This document shows positions 22,000 to 30,032 of a DNA stretch of 30,032 bases, piece after piece (position 1 is the first letter of the stretch; every line of letters begins with the position of its first letter). This DNA comes from Megasphaera sp. UBA1696 (GTDB lineage: Bacteria > Bacillota > Negativicutes > Veillonellales > Megasphaeraceae): assembly GCA_002319965.1 (NCBI GenBank), contig DCJQ01000019.1, forward strand, positions 579 to 30,610, given 5' to 3'. Position numbers and translations under genes: made by a program. The notes beneath the pieces are model-generated. The model made no database searches, was not told where the DNA came from, and was given only the letters and a program-made list of their open reading frames with translations.

Positions 22000-24765
22000 A
22001 TGCTGCTCAGCTTCGCGACGGTCGGCGGAACCTACTCCGTCCAGGCTGCCGGCTTGACCGGATCCTACGTCGGCATTGGTAAAGCACCTGCCAGCACGAA
22101 TGTCGTCGATAAAGGGTCAGAAGTTAAGTCTACAGAAGAAAAAATTATCGACTATCGGCAGACTTTTAATACGAGTTATATGGGTGGTCAAGATATGTAC
22201 AGAACACCTAAAAATAACAATGCTAACGGCGAAGGTGTAGACGGTGTTTCATCCGGCAATGATATTGACGGTAAAGGCACAGGGAATACAGCCATCGGCT
22301 TTGGTACCTATGCTGCCCGCAAGTACAGTACAGCTATCGGGACCTATGCCAGTGCCATTACCAACTCTACGGCCGTAGGCGCCGGCTCTTATGCGGCCAG
22401 CAAGAGTGTATCTTTCGGTCAAAATGCCTATGCTAATACGAATGGCCTTTCTATCGGTTTGAATGCTCGTTCCTCTTCGGGTCTTGCTATCGGTCAAGGG
22501 GCTACGGCCGGTGAATTCTATAAATATTTGCAAAACGATGGCGTTCAAAATACGAACGTCATCCTCGATAGTATGGCCATCGGCAACGGGGCTACGGCTA
22601 TCGGCGGCATTGCCATCGGTAATAGTGCTCAGACCAACAGCTTGTATGGCGTCGCCTTAGGCCAGAGTGCTAAGGTCGCCTACAGCGGTGTCGCCTTAGG
22701 TACCGATGCAAATGTAAAGGTTTCCACCGGTGTAGCCTTAGGTACCTCCTCCATCGCTGACCGCCGCTCTAATACCATCGGCTATGTCCCCTTTGCTGAC
22801 GACGGCAATGGCAGCTACGTACCGGGCAGTGCCGAAGCCTTGGCAGGTGCTATCAGTGCCAGTGATGTATCCAAAAACTTTGCTACCACCTATGCCAGCC
22901 AAATTGCAGAATACAAAGCATTAAATAAGGCTTATGACGATGCTGCTGCTAAAGTGGAGGATCAAAATGATATTATTAAGAGAACGAAGGGCAGTACCAT
23001 TGAATCTGAACAAAAAGAATATGCAGCAGCCGTAACCGCTAAAGCTGATGCCCAGGCAGAAGCCGTTGCCGCAACAAATGATAGAAAGGCCTGGGCGGCA
23101 AAAAACAAAGATTTCCTTGAAGCTTTAGGCAAACAACAGACAGAGCTTGGCACCTTTAGATCCACGGGCGGGGCCGTCAGCGTCGGTGCTACAACTTATT
23201 CAAGTGACGGTTACTCAACTTCTGTCTTGACACGTCAAATCACCAACGTAGCTGCCGGTTCGGAAGATACAGATGCCGTCAACGTAGCTCAGCTCAAACG
23301 TGTCGCCAACGCTACGATTTCGGACATCACCGTCGGTGCCGATAAAGCCAGCACGGCTGACGGCTTAGCCATCACCAGTGACGCCGATCAGAGCCGTATC
23401 GATATCGTCGGCGCCAACGACAATATCACCACCTCTGTCGATGCCGATAAGCGACTGATCCAAGTCGGCTTAAGCAACAATTTGGACTTGTCCTCTACGG
23501 GCAGTGTTACCTTCGGCACTAACGGCACGACATTGAATAACTCCGGCTTAACGATTGCTAATGGTCCCTCTGTAACGACAGATGGTATCAATGCCGGCGG
23601 TAAGGTCATTTCTAATGTTGGAAACGGCAGTGTCGTCGAAGGCTCAACCGATGCCGTTAACGGCGGTCAGTTATACGACGTTCAGAAACAAATCACTGAT
23701 ATTACCGGCGAAAACGGCAGCTTGTCTCAGAAGGCTAATACAAACTTAGACAACCTCACCGAAGCAGGTACGAAGGTCATTACCGACGCTGCTAAGAATG
23801 CCGTTACCGTTAAGAGCGGCGATGACTTCATCAAAGTCGGCTTAAATGAAGAACAGAAAGCAAACGGCGTTAACCAGTACGATGTATCCTTAGACAAAGA
23901 CGCCCTGCGTGATTCCTTGGGCACTGGTAAAAATGAAGCTGGAGATAAAAACCTCATTACCGGCGATACCTTGAACCAAGCCATCAATTCCGTCGTATCC
24001 GGTCAGGCCAGCGACGATCATATTAAAGATGTAGCTCAAAAATCCGTTAAAGTCGTCGACGGCGTCAATACGACCGTTACCGAAGGCAAAGACGGCGATG
24101 CTAAGACCTATGCCGTCAACGTCTCCGACGATGCTATTAAAAACGCTGTCAAACCGGAACTCGACCAGAAAGCCAATGTCGACGGCTCCAATTTGACGAC
24201 GGAAAACATCAACAACTGGAAGAGCACCTTAGGCGTCACCAATCTGGACAGCAGCGTAAATCAGGTAACCTCCCGCGTCGATACCTTGGAAAGCGACGTA
24301 TCGGGCTTGAAAGATGACGTCACCAACTTGAACGGCCGCGTCAGCAGCTTGAACGACCGCGTCGATAAAGTCGGTGCCGGTGCCGCCGCTTTGGCAGGTC
24401 TCCATCCGTTGGAATTCAACCCGGAAGATAAATTCTCCGCATCTGCCGCTCTCGGCAACTACAAAGGCGACAACGCCGTAGCCCTCGGCGCCTTCTATCG
24501 CCCCAATGCCGATACGATGTTCAGCTTCGGCACGACGATCAGCGATGAAAAGATGTTCAATGTCGGCGTTTCCTTCAAATTCGGCAACAAGGGCGACCGC
24601 ATCTATCGCCAGGGTACGTCCGTCGATGTCAGCGCTTTGACGTCGGAAGTCAATACCCTCCGCCAGGAAAATCAGGCTTTGGCCAGCCAGGTCAACAGCC
24701 AGAAAGCTGAACTTGAACAGCAGCGTGCCCTTATTCAGCAGCTGATGAACAAAGTCGGCATGTAA
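22000..24765 (+). CDS. YadA-like trimeric autotransporter adhesin
   Basis: A 921-residue frame from the first ATG after the upstream TAG; the intact protein would have 937. The rest of the signal peptide ends near Y-S-V-Q-A-A. YadA head repeats (A-I-G-x-x-A, A-V-G-x-G-S-Y-A) run over about residues 95-255, followed by a coiled coil at 295-385. Neck motifs D-A-V-N-V-A-Q-L (about 427) and D-A-V-N-G-G-Q-L (about 550) alternate with stalk. The membrane anchor is about residues 791-861 (G-A-G-A-A-A-L-A-G-L to F-K-F-G). Sixty further residues form an unusual C-terminal coiled coil. It would bind host or neighbouring surfaces. ATG 22000 has no ribosome site. Confidence 0.88.
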   Translation: MLLSFATVGGTYSVQAAGLTGSYVGIGKAPASTNVVDKGSEVKSTEEKIIDYRQTFNTSYMGGQDMYRTPKNNNANGEGVDGVSSGNDIDGKGTGNTAIGFGTYAARKYSTAIGTYASAITNSTAVGAGSYAASKSVSFGQNAYANTNGLSIGLNARSSSGLAIGQGATAGEFYKYLQNDGVQNTNVILDSMAIGNGATAIGGIAIGNSAQTNSLYGVALGQSAKVAYSGVALGTDANVKVSTGVALGTSSIADRRSNTIGYVPFADDGNGSYVPGSAEALAGAISASDVSKNFATTYASQIAEYKALNKAYDDAAAKVEDQNDIIKRTKGSTIESEQKEYAAAVTAKADAQAEAVAATNDRKAWAAKNKDFLEALGKQQTELGTFRSTGGAVSVGATTYSSDGYSTSVLTRQITNVAAGSEDTDAVNVAQLKRVANATISDITVGADKASTADGLAITSDADQSRIDIVGANDNITTSVDADKRLIQVGLSNNLDLSSTGSVTFGTNGTTLNNSGLTIANGPSVTTDGINAGGKVISNVGNGSVVEGSTDAVNGGQLYDVQKQITDITGENGSLSQKANTNLDNLTEAGTKVITDAAKNAVTVKSGDDFIKVGLNEEQKANGVNQYDVSLDKDALRDSLGTGKNEAGDKNLITGDTLNQAINSVVSGQASDDHIKDVAQKSVKVVDGVNTTVTEGKDGDAKTYAVNVSDDAIKNAVKPELDQKANVDGSNLTTENINNWKSTLGVTNLDSSVNQVTSRVDTLESDVSGLKDDVTNLNGRVSSLNDRVDKVGAGAAALAGLHPLEFNPEDKFSASAALGNYKGDNAVALGAFYRPNADTMFSFGTTISDEKMFNVGVSFKFGNKGDRIYRQGTSVDVSALTSEVNTLRQENQALASQVNSQKAELEQQRALIQQLMNKVGM

Positions 24766-24784
24766 TCATCTCTCCTATGGCAAC

Positions 24785-24818
24785 AAAAAAGCGAGACCTT
24801 CACGGTCTCGCTTTTTTT
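24785..24818. terminator. Bidirectional terminator between autotransporter and trpS
   Basis: GCGAGACC (24791-24798) pairs with GGTCTCGC (24804-24811) across a 5-base loop, flanked by A and T runs that extend the stem. It serves both convergent genes. Confidence 0.9.
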
Positions 24819-24834
24819 ATGTCTATATATGAAA

Positions 24835-25824
24835 TTATTTGCGGAACAAGCCCATGGCCTTGCAGGCCTTTTCATAGGTAAGGCTGGCTTTGGCGTGAGC
24901 CTTAGCAGCCCCTTTGTCGAGGATGTCGTCCAGTTCCGGTTCGCTGACCAACTGACGGTAGCGCTGCTGGATCGGTTCCAACGTCGAAATGATGGCTTCG
25001 GCAACGTCCTTCTTAAAGGCGCCGTACCCTTTTCCTACGTAAGCCGCTTCGACCTGTTCATGGGTCTGATCGGTCAGGGCCGAAAGGATTTCGATGAGGT
25101 TTGAAATGCCCGGTTTCTGTTCTTTGTCATAGTGGACGGAGTTTTCACTGTCCGTCTGGGCCCGCTTGATTTTCTTTTCAATGGCCTTCGGTTCGTCGAG
25201 AAGATAAATCGTCGCCGTTTCATTATCGTCGGACTTACTCATCTTCTTCGTCGGTTCCTGGAGGCTCATGACCCGCGTGCCGTCCTGGCCGAGGTAGATG
25301 TCAGGAATGGTAAAGATGTCTTCGCCGTAGAGGCGGTTGAAGCGCTGAGCCAGGTTGCGGGTAATTTCCAAATGCTGCTTCTGGTCGTCGCCGACGGGCA
25401 CGAAATTGGTCTGATACAAGAGGATATCCGCAGCCATGAGGGGCGGATAGGTCAAGAGACCGGCCGGGATGGAGTCGCCCTGTTTGGCCGCCTTATCCTT
25501 GTACTGGGTCATTCGTTCCAATTCGCCGACGTAAGACGAGGTAATCATCATCCAGCCTAAGAGGGCGTGTTCGGGAACTTCGGACTGGACGAAGAGTGTC
25601 GATTTGTCCGGATCGAGGCCGGAAGCCAAATAAATAGCTGCCAGTTCTCGCGTCCGCTGGTGCAAAAGCTGCGGGTCCTGGGGAACGGTGATGGCATGCT
25701 GATTGACGACGCAGTAATAACATTCGTTGCCGTCCTGGATTTTAGAAAAGTTGCGCAGTGCGCCTAAGTAGTTGCCTAAGGTAAGATTGCCGCTGGGCTG
25801 AATACCGGAAAAAATAACTGCCAT
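24835..25824 (-). CDS. trpS: Tryptophan-tRNA ligase
   Basis: A 329-residue class I tryptophanyl-tRNA synthetase of normal length. The HIGH-type motif is seen as P-S-G-N-L-T-L-G-N-Y at residues 10-19 and the KMSKS loop as K-K-M-S-K-S-D-D-N near residue 200. It charges tRNA-Trp in the cytoplasm. The ATG at 25824 follows AGGAGG at 7 bases; the open frame extends 12 codons into the leader without a ribosome site. A T-box leader lies upstream, so expression should rise when uncharged tRNA-Trp accumulates. Confidence 0.97.
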   Translation of the reverse strand: MAVIFSGIQPSGNLTLGNYLGALRNFSKIQDGNECYYCVVNQHAITVPQDPQLLHQRTRELAAIYLASGLDPDKSTLFVQSEVPEHALLGWMMITSSYVGELERMTQYKDKAAKQGDSIPAGLLTYPPLMAADILLYQTNFVPVGDDQKQHLEITRNLAQRFNRLYGEDIFTIPDIYLGQDGTRVMSLQEPTKKMSKSDDNETATIYLLDEPKAIEKKIKRAQTDSENSVHYDKEQKPGISNLIEILSALTDQTHEQVEAAYVGKGYGAFKKDVAEAIISTLEPIQQRYRQLVSEPELDDILDKGAAKAHAKASLTYEKACKAMGLFRK

Positions 25825-25843
25825 AATGGTACCTCCTGATTCA

Positions 25844-26124
25844 TAAAAAAAACCTTCCATCCCCTATACATAGGGACGAAAGGAAAGTCAGCTCCGCGGT
25901 ACCACCCTGGTTGGCCATATGGCCCGGCTCTAATGCACCCGATGGTGCATCTTTTCAAGGTAACGGTGAAAATCCCGGCGGAACCTACTGTGCGTTCAGT
26001 CCGCATCTCCCGGGCCCATTCCCGCTCATGGCCTCTTGCCGGACTTCCACTGCCACCGGCTCGCTGTCAAGGGTGTCATGACGGTACTTGCTCCCGTTCA
26101 TCGACGTTATATATCCTATTTGAT
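25844..26124 (-). promoter_or_regulatory. T-box leader of trpS
   Basis: The conserved T-box sequence AGGGTGGTACCGCG is present at 25908-25895. The following terminator stem (25853-25883) ends in a run of U, and the T-box can pair with its 5' arm as antiterminator. Upstream stem I carries a candidate specifier codon UGG at 26018-26016, matching tryptophan. The specifier placement is inferred, the T-box itself is direct. Confidence 0.93.
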
Positions 26125-26130
26125 GCATCT

Positions 26131-26159
26131 ATCTTATATCGAAGACAGGCCCTTGTCAA
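26131..26159 (-). promoter_or_regulatory. Promoter of the trpS T-box transcript
   Basis: TTGACA (26159-26154), a 17-base spacer and TAAGAT (26136-26131) on the minus strand, just upstream of the T-box. Confidence 0.85.
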
Positions 26160-26166
26160 GTTTTTC

Positions 26167-26197
26167 TTGACTTAGAGTTGACTCCATAGTCTATAAT
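26167..26197 (+). promoter_or_regulatory. Candidate promoter of the phosphatase gene
   Basis: TTGACT (26167-26172) and TATAAT (26192-26197) are 19 bases apart, longer than ideal. The -35 is only seven bases from the -35 of the divergent trpS promoter, so the two may compete. Confidence 0.5.
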
Positions 26198-26252
26198 AGC
26201 TACACTAATGAAAATAACTCTAATTACAACATATTTGAATAGGAGGAATTCT

Positions 26253-27572
26253 ATGAAATGGAACCATAAAAAAATAATCATCCCCATCGTTGCCGTCCTG
26301 GCCATTGCAGCCGCAGCAGCCTACCTCTGGCTGCCGGGAACGAAGGCCGTCGCCAAACAGGGCATTCGAGCTACGAAAGCCGCCGCAGCCCACTACTTGC
26401 CGACCGAATCAGTAGATGCCTCGAATATCCGCCAGGTCATTACGGCTGACAGCACGACGTCGCGGACCTTTATGTGGCAGTCTGACTATGCAGAAGACAA
26501 TCCCGTCGTCGAATACCGCAAGGCCGGCGACGACGACACCATCATGGAACTCCCCGCTTCCAGCGACGCCTTCAGCGATGACGGCGTGACGACATATATC
26601 CACTCGGCAACGGTTACCGACCTTACGCCGGGTACCGCCTATGAATACCGCGTCGGCTACGGCGACAAGCGCAGCGCTTGGACGCCTTTCCGGACAGCTG
26701 AGGGCAGCAATTTCAAAGCCCTCATCTTCCCCGATTCCCAGTCCAGCGACTACAGCGGCTGGGCCTCCCTGGCGCAAGCGGCTTGGCAGAACAATCAGGA
26801 TGCCCAGTTCTTCGTCAACATGGGCGACCTCGTCGATAACGGCCAATCCCATTACCAGTGGAATGCCTGGTTCGATGCCGTCGGCCCGATGATCGCCCGC
26901 ATCCCCACAGCTCCCCTCCTGGGCAATCACGAGACCTACAACACGGACTGGAAGATGCGCATGCCCGAAGCCTATACGCACCTCTTCTCCCTGCCCCGCA
27001 TCGATATGGAAAAATATCAGAATCAGTTCTATTCCTTCGACTACGGAGACATCCACTTCGTCGTCCTCAACACCCAGGCCCAGGAACTGGCCGACTTCGA
27101 GCCGACCTTAAATGACGATGAAGTGGCCTGGTTTAAAGAAGACATGGCTAAGACGACGAAGAAATGGAAGGTCGTCCTGATGCACAAAGATCCCCTACAG
27201 TACGGCTTCGCCAACCGTCCGGAACCGCGGGAAGAAGGATTCTCGTCGGAAGGCCGGTTGTGGATGCCCTTATTCGACCAGTACGGCGTCGATGCCGTCT
27301 TGTCGGCCCATCTCCACACCTACCGCGATCGAGGCCATATCAAGAACTTCCAGCGCGATGAAAGCGGCCCTTTATACATCATCACCGGCGTCGCCGGCAA
27401 CGTCCGCTACCCCAGCCTTTGGAAGCAGCACAGCCTCGATGAATACGTCGCGCCTCAGCCGGAAACGGACAACTACATGACCTTAGAAGCGACGGCAGAC
27501 AGACTGACCTTCCGCAGCTTCCTTCCTGACGGACAACTGTTAGAGGAGCGCAGCATTTCTTCACACAAATAA
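26253..27572 (+). CDS. Purple-acid-phosphatase-like metallophosphoesterase, membrane-anchored or secreted
   Basis: A 439-residue protein. Residues 8-27 are a signal anchor or signal peptide. An N-terminal Fn3-like domain (about 60-155; L-T-P-G-T-A-Y-E-Y-R-V-G-Y-G-D) precedes the catalytic domain, as in purple acid phosphatases. Metal ligands are visible: P-D-S-Q near 178, G-D-L-V-D near 206, G-N-H-E near 235, M-H-K-D-P, and S-A-H-L-H-T-Y near 350. It would remove phosphate from external or periplasmic substrates. The ATG at 26253 has AGGAGG at 6 bases; an ATG at 26208 lacks a site. It is a single gene divergent from trpS. Confidence 0.9.
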   Translation: MKWNHKKIIIPIVAVLAIAAAAAYLWLPGTKAVAKQGIRATKAAAAHYLPTESVDASNIRQVITADSTTSRTFMWQSDYAEDNPVVEYRKAGDDDTIMELPASSDAFSDDGVTTYIHSATVTDLTPGTAYEYRVGYGDKRSAWTPFRTAEGSNFKALIFPDSQSSDYSGWASLAQAAWQNNQDAQFFVNMGDLVDNGQSHYQWNAWFDAVGPMIARIPTAPLLGNHETYNTDWKMRMPEAYTHLFSLPRIDMEKYQNQFYSFDYGDIHFVVLNTQAQELADFEPTLNDDEVAWFKEDMAKTTKKWKVVLMHKDPLQYGFANRPEPREEGFSSEGRLWMPLFDQYGVDAVLSAHLHTYRDRGHIKNFQRDESGPLYIITGVAGNVRYPSLWKQHSLDEYVAPQPETDNYMTLEATADRLTFRSFLPDGQLLEERSISSHK

Positions 27573-27589
27573 AAAAAGTGTGATATAAT
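27560..27589 (+). promoter_or_regulatory. Promoter of the DUF1858 gene
   Basis: TTCACA (27560-27565), 18 bases and TATAAT (27584-27589) with a TG extension. It overlaps the end of the phosphatase gene. Confidence 0.65.
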
Positions 27590-27655
27590 AGATTCAATCC
27601 GGACGTTCCTTCAAAACCATCCGGGTTGTATTTAACGAAGAAGGAGGAATATACT

Positions 27656-27865
27656 ATGGCACAGATTACCAAAGATACGGGTATTATTGAAGCCGTTCAG
27701 AAACACCCGCAGATCATCGAAATCTTCCAGCAGTACGGCCTCGGCTGCGTCGGCTGCATGGCTGCTCACTTTGAAACCATCGGTCAGGGTGCCGGTGCTC
27801 ACGGCATCGACGTCGATGCCCTCATCGCCGATATCAACGACTGCATCGCTGAAAGCGGTAAATAA
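27656..27865 (+). CDS. DUF1858-domain CxxC protein
   Basis: A 69-residue protein of the DUF1858 family, also known as the hybrid-cluster-protein-associated disulfide domain. The family pattern is clear: an N-terminal helix (I-I-E-A-V-Q-K-H-P-Q), the Y-G-L-G-C-V-G-C-M motif with the C-x-x-C pair at residues 31-34, and a closing helix A-L-I-A-D-I-N. It is probably a redox or metal-handling helper in the cytoplasm; partners are unknown here, because no hybrid-cluster gene is present. Start at ATG with GGAGG 8 bases upstream. It has its own promoter and terminator. Confidence 0.93.
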   Translation: MAQITKDTGIIEAVQKHPQIIEIFQQYGLGCVGCMAAHFETIGQGAGAHGIDVDALIADINDCIAESGK

Positions 27866-27873
27866 GATAAAAG

Positions 27874-27903
27874 CTGTCGCACCTTTGGTGCGGCAGTTTT
27901 TTT
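27874..27903 (+). terminator. Terminator of the DUF1858 gene
   Basis: CTGTCGCACC pairs with GGTGCGGCAG across a 3-base loop, followed by seven T residues, 8 bases after the stop. Confidence 0.9.
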
Positions 27904-28084
27904 ATACCCACTCCCCGTCCCTATGCCCCGAAACATTTCCCTTCAGAATACAACACTTTCCTTTCGGATAGTACCTTACTTTTAAGTGCATACTTTCCCT
28001 TTTTATCCGTTTATGGTATCATTCTTCTTATCCTAAGAAAAACAAATTATCCATTATGTCATTCATATAAAAGGAGATATTGCC

Positions 28085-28621
28085 ATGAAAGAAAAAATTG
28101 ATGTTTTTGAAAAAGCACCGGAAATCCTCCGTAATTTACCAAAGGGTATCCTCTTGACGACGAAGGCCGGCGACCGGGTCAACACCATGACCATCGGCTG
28201 GGGAACCTTAGGCGTCGAATGGGCTAAACCGATCTTTACGGTCTACGTCCGCCAGAACCGTTTCACCCACGAACAGCTGACCAAGAACCCTGAATTTACG
28301 ATCAACGTCCCTGTCGGCGCCTTCGACCGATCCATCTTGGGAAAAGCCGGTACAACCAGCGGCCATGACGGCGACAAGATTGAAAAATTAGGTCTTACCT
28401 TGGAAGATCCCGAAGTCATCTCCGTCCCGGGCATTAAGGAACTGCCCCTGACCTTGGAATGCAAGGTTCTCTACAAAAAAGACCAGGACTTAGCCGATAT
28501 TCCCAAGGATATTAACGACGAATTCTATCCCCAGGACGTCGACGGCTCCTTCCACGGTGCCAACCGCGACAGCCATACGGCATACTACGCCGAAATCGTC
28601 GCCGCCTACATCATAAAATAA
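28085..28621 (+). CDS. Flavin reductase-like FMN-binding protein
   Basis: A 178-residue split-barrel protein of the flavin reductase family. The characteristic N-terminal stretch is G-I-L-L-T-T-K-A-G-D-R-V-N-T-M-T-I-G-W-G, followed by P-I-F-T-V-Y-V-R-Q-N-R-F-T and F-T-I-N-V-P. These contact FMN in related proteins. It would transfer electrons or reduce a small substrate in the cytoplasm; the family is broad and the substrate unknown. The ribosome site AAGGAG is well placed. It is a single gene with a strong terminator after it. Confidence 0.9.
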   Translation: MKEKIDVFEKAPEILRNLPKGILLTTKAGDRVNTMTIGWGTLGVEWAKPIFTVYVRQNRFTHEQLTKNPEFTINVPVGAFDRSILGKAGTTSGHDGDKIEKLGLTLEDPEVISVPGIKELPLTLECKVLYKKDQDLADIPKDINDEFYPQDVDGSFHGANRDSHTAYYAEIVAAYIIK

Positions 28622-28639
28622 AGAACAGAAACGACGCAA

Positions 28640-28681
28640 AGGCCCTCGAAAGCCGGACTCCGGTCTGACTTTCGAGGGCCT
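28640..28681. terminator. Terminator between flavin reductase-like gene and sstT
   Basis: A 13-bp perfect stem (AGGCCCTCGAAAG with CTTTCGAGGGCCT) encloses 16 bases with a small inner CCGGA/TCCGG pairing. The T-rich tail GTTGTT is weak. It sits between convergent genes. Confidence 0.75.
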
Positions 28682-28706
28682 GTTGTTATATAGCTTACAG
28701 AGGCAT

Positions 28707-29909
28707 TTATGATCGTTTAGAAAAATCGGCGGCTGCCGTAAACAGGATGTCTGTCGACGAGTTGAGGGCCGTTTCCGTCGAGTCCTGAAGGACGCCGATG
28801 ATGAAGCCGACGCCGACGACCTGCATGGCAATGTCATTGGAGATGCCAAAGAGGCTGCAGGCCATGGGAATGAGGAGCAGCGAACCGCCGGCAACGCCGG
28901 AAGCACCGCAGGCACCGATAGCCGACAAGACGCTGAGCAAGAGGGCCGTCGGAAAATCTACGGCAATGCCCAAGGTATGGACAGCGGCCAAGGTCATAAT
29001 CGAAATGGTAATGGCCGCACCGGACATGTTGATTGTCGCCCCCAGGGGAACGGTGACCGTATACGTATCGGGGTCGATACCGAGTTCTTTGGCCAGGGCC
29101 ATGTTGACCGGGATATTAGCCGCCGAACTGCGGGTAAAGAAGGCCGTCACACCGCTGGTCGAGACACACTTCCAAACGAGAGGATAAGGATTTCTGCGAA
29201 GCTTGGCGTAGACGATGATCGGATTGACGACGAAGGCAAAGATGAGCATCGTCCCGACGAGGAGGGCCAGGAGCTGAGCGTAGCCGACGATGGCTTCAAT
29301 CCCGTTGGAAGAAATGGAATCGGCGACGAGGCCCATAATGCCCAGCGGAGCCAGGCGGATGACCCACTGGACACAGGTCGTGACCGCATTGGCACAGTCG
29401 TCGAGAACGGCTTTCGTCGATTCAGAGACGCGGCGGATGGCGATGCCGAAGAGGACAGCCCAGCCGAGGATACCGATGTAGTTGCCGGTCATCAAGGCAT
29501 GGACGGGATTATCGACGATATTCTTAAGGAGCGTCGTCAGGACTTCGGCAATGCCTTCAGGAGCTTTGTTGGTCGCAGCCGATACGTCGAGTTGCAGCGT
29601 CAGCGGGAAGGCGTAGCTGATCATGACAGCGAAAAAAGCAGCTAAAAAGGTACCGATGAGATATAAGATGATGACGTCTTTAATTTTTGATTCATGATTT
29701 TCTTGTTTCCGGCTCAATGCCGAAGCGACTAATACGAAGACCAAGACCGGAGCAATACCTTTCAAGGCACCGACGAAAATGACGCCCAACAGGGCCAACT
29801 CATGAGCAGCTGCGGGAAAACTCATGGCCACCGCAATGCCGATGATCAGGCCGACGATGATCTGCTTGATCAAGCTGATGCGATTTAGGGCACTCCATAA
29901 ACTATGCAT
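28707..29909 (-). CDS. sstT: Serine/threonine:sodium symporter SstT
   Basis: A 400-residue transporter of the dicarboxylate/amino acid:cation symporter family. Long stretches match E. coli SstT as I know it: F-V-G-A-L-K-G-I-A-P-V-L-V, G-N-Y-I-G-I-L-G-W-A, F-F-T-R-S-S-A-A-N-I-P-V-N-M-A-L, P-L-G-A-T-I-N-M-S-G-A-A-I-T-I and the C-terminal T-A-L-N-S-S-T-D-I-L-F-T-A-A. Eight or so membrane helices with re-entrant loops are expected. It imports serine and threonine with sodium. The ribosome site GGGAGG precedes ATG, here slightly distant. It is a single gene. Confidence 0.95.
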   Translation of the reverse strand: MHSLWSALNRISLIKQIIVGLIIGIAVAMSFPAAAHELALLGVIFVGALKGIAPVLVFVLVASALSRKQENHESKIKDVIILYLIGTFLAAFFAVMISYAFPLTLQLDVSAATNKAPEGIAEVLTTLLKNIVDNPVHALMTGNYIGILGWAVLFGIAIRRVSESTKAVLDDCANAVTTCVQWVIRLAPLGIMGLVADSISSNGIEAIVGYAQLLALLVGTMLIFAFVVNPIIVYAKLRRNPYPLVWKCVSTSGVTAFFTRSSAANIPVNMALAKELGIDPDTYTVTVPLGATINMSGAAITISIMTLAAVHTLGIAVDFPTALLLSVLSAIGACGASGVAGGSLLLIPMACSLFGISNDIAMQVVGVGFIIGVLQDSTETALNSSTDILFTAAADFSKRS

Positions 29910-29956
29910 ACCAAAAACCTCCCATAGAACATATCGTTCGAAAAATACAAATGTAC

Positions 29957-29984
29957 ATTATAACAGAACACTTCATTTATTATA
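29957..29984 (-). promoter_or_regulatory. Promoter region of sstT
   Basis: TGTTATAAT on the minus strand (-10 at 29962-29957) is an extended -10 about 48 bases before the ATG. A second TATAAT occurs at 29984-29979. No convincing -35 was found for either. Confidence 0.5.
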
Positions 29985-30032
29985 GAATAAAATCCATAAA
30001 ATTTCAATACAAATCAAAACCACCAGTTTAAC

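Noticed and set aside
22282..22760. Short direct repeats that could be mistaken for a repeat array
   Set aside because: They encode the YadA head repeats in frame and vary at synonymous positions; no CRISPR-like spacing is present.
26409..27056. A 215-codon minus-strand frame opposite the phosphatase
   Set aside because: The plus strand carries all metal-binding motifs of the phosphatase, and the antisense frame has no start signals.
28977..29645. A 222-codon plus-strand frame opposite sstT
   Set aside because: It is an Asp/Gly/Arg-rich shadow of the transporter gene without a ribosome site.

Overview
The window reads as a chromosomal segment of a Negativicutes bacterium, a Firmicutes lineage with a diderm envelope, most like Megasphaera or a close Veillonellaceae relative. 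The genus is an inference from gene content, not a database match. The signs are the coexistence of Firmicutes traits (a T-box leader before trpS, FloA flotillin, the rpmF-yceD pair, a kinase with an N-terminal TGS-like domain) with outer-membrane traits (a YadA-type trimeric autotransporter, periplasm-type SLH proteins). No rRNA, tRNA, CRISPR array, transposase or phage gene was seen. About 30 protein genes are supported, most on the minus strand.

Layout. 1-1250: three tandem paralogous genes for about 100-residue secreted repeat proteins, two of them copies of a 383-bp unit that runs off the left edge. 1254-4380: a redox-type operon on the minus strand (69-residue helical protein, flavodoxin, cupin, exported carboxymuconolactone decarboxylase-like protein), transcribed away from a plus-strand LysR regulator. 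The spacer holds three tandem copies of one promoter module. 4399-6925: rpmF-yceD and a TGS/uridine-kinase-like protein. 7030-8650: a membrane-anchored unknown and an RseC-family protein. 8686-11838: galU translationally coupled to a 724-residue membrane-anchored unknown. 11966-14284: two tandem SLH-domain proteins. 14409-16536: asparaginase and a membrane metallophosphoesterase. 16629-21132: an operon-like run of small unknown, NfeD, FloA, a proline-rich membrane protein and an alpha/beta hydrolase, with structured leaders. 20959-21951: a 1-kb AT-rich gap. 21952-24818: a trimeric autotransporter whose best start is followed by a TAG at codon 4. 24835-26159: trpS under a T-box. 26167-28681: an exported purple-acid-phosphatase-like enzyme, a DUF1858 CxxC protein and a flavin reductase-like protein. 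28707-29984: SstT serine/threonine transporter.

Functionally, much of the window serves the cell envelope (SLH proteins, autotransporter, FloA/NfeD membrane organisation, galU) and redox or amino-acid metabolism (flavodoxin operon, DUF1858, flavin reductase, asparaginase, SstT, trpS). The points most worth a second look are the triplicated promoter, the amber codon in the autotransporter, the hairpin-rich floA leader with complementary loops, a possible attenuator before the NfeD/FloA run, and the tandem secreted-repeat gene family.
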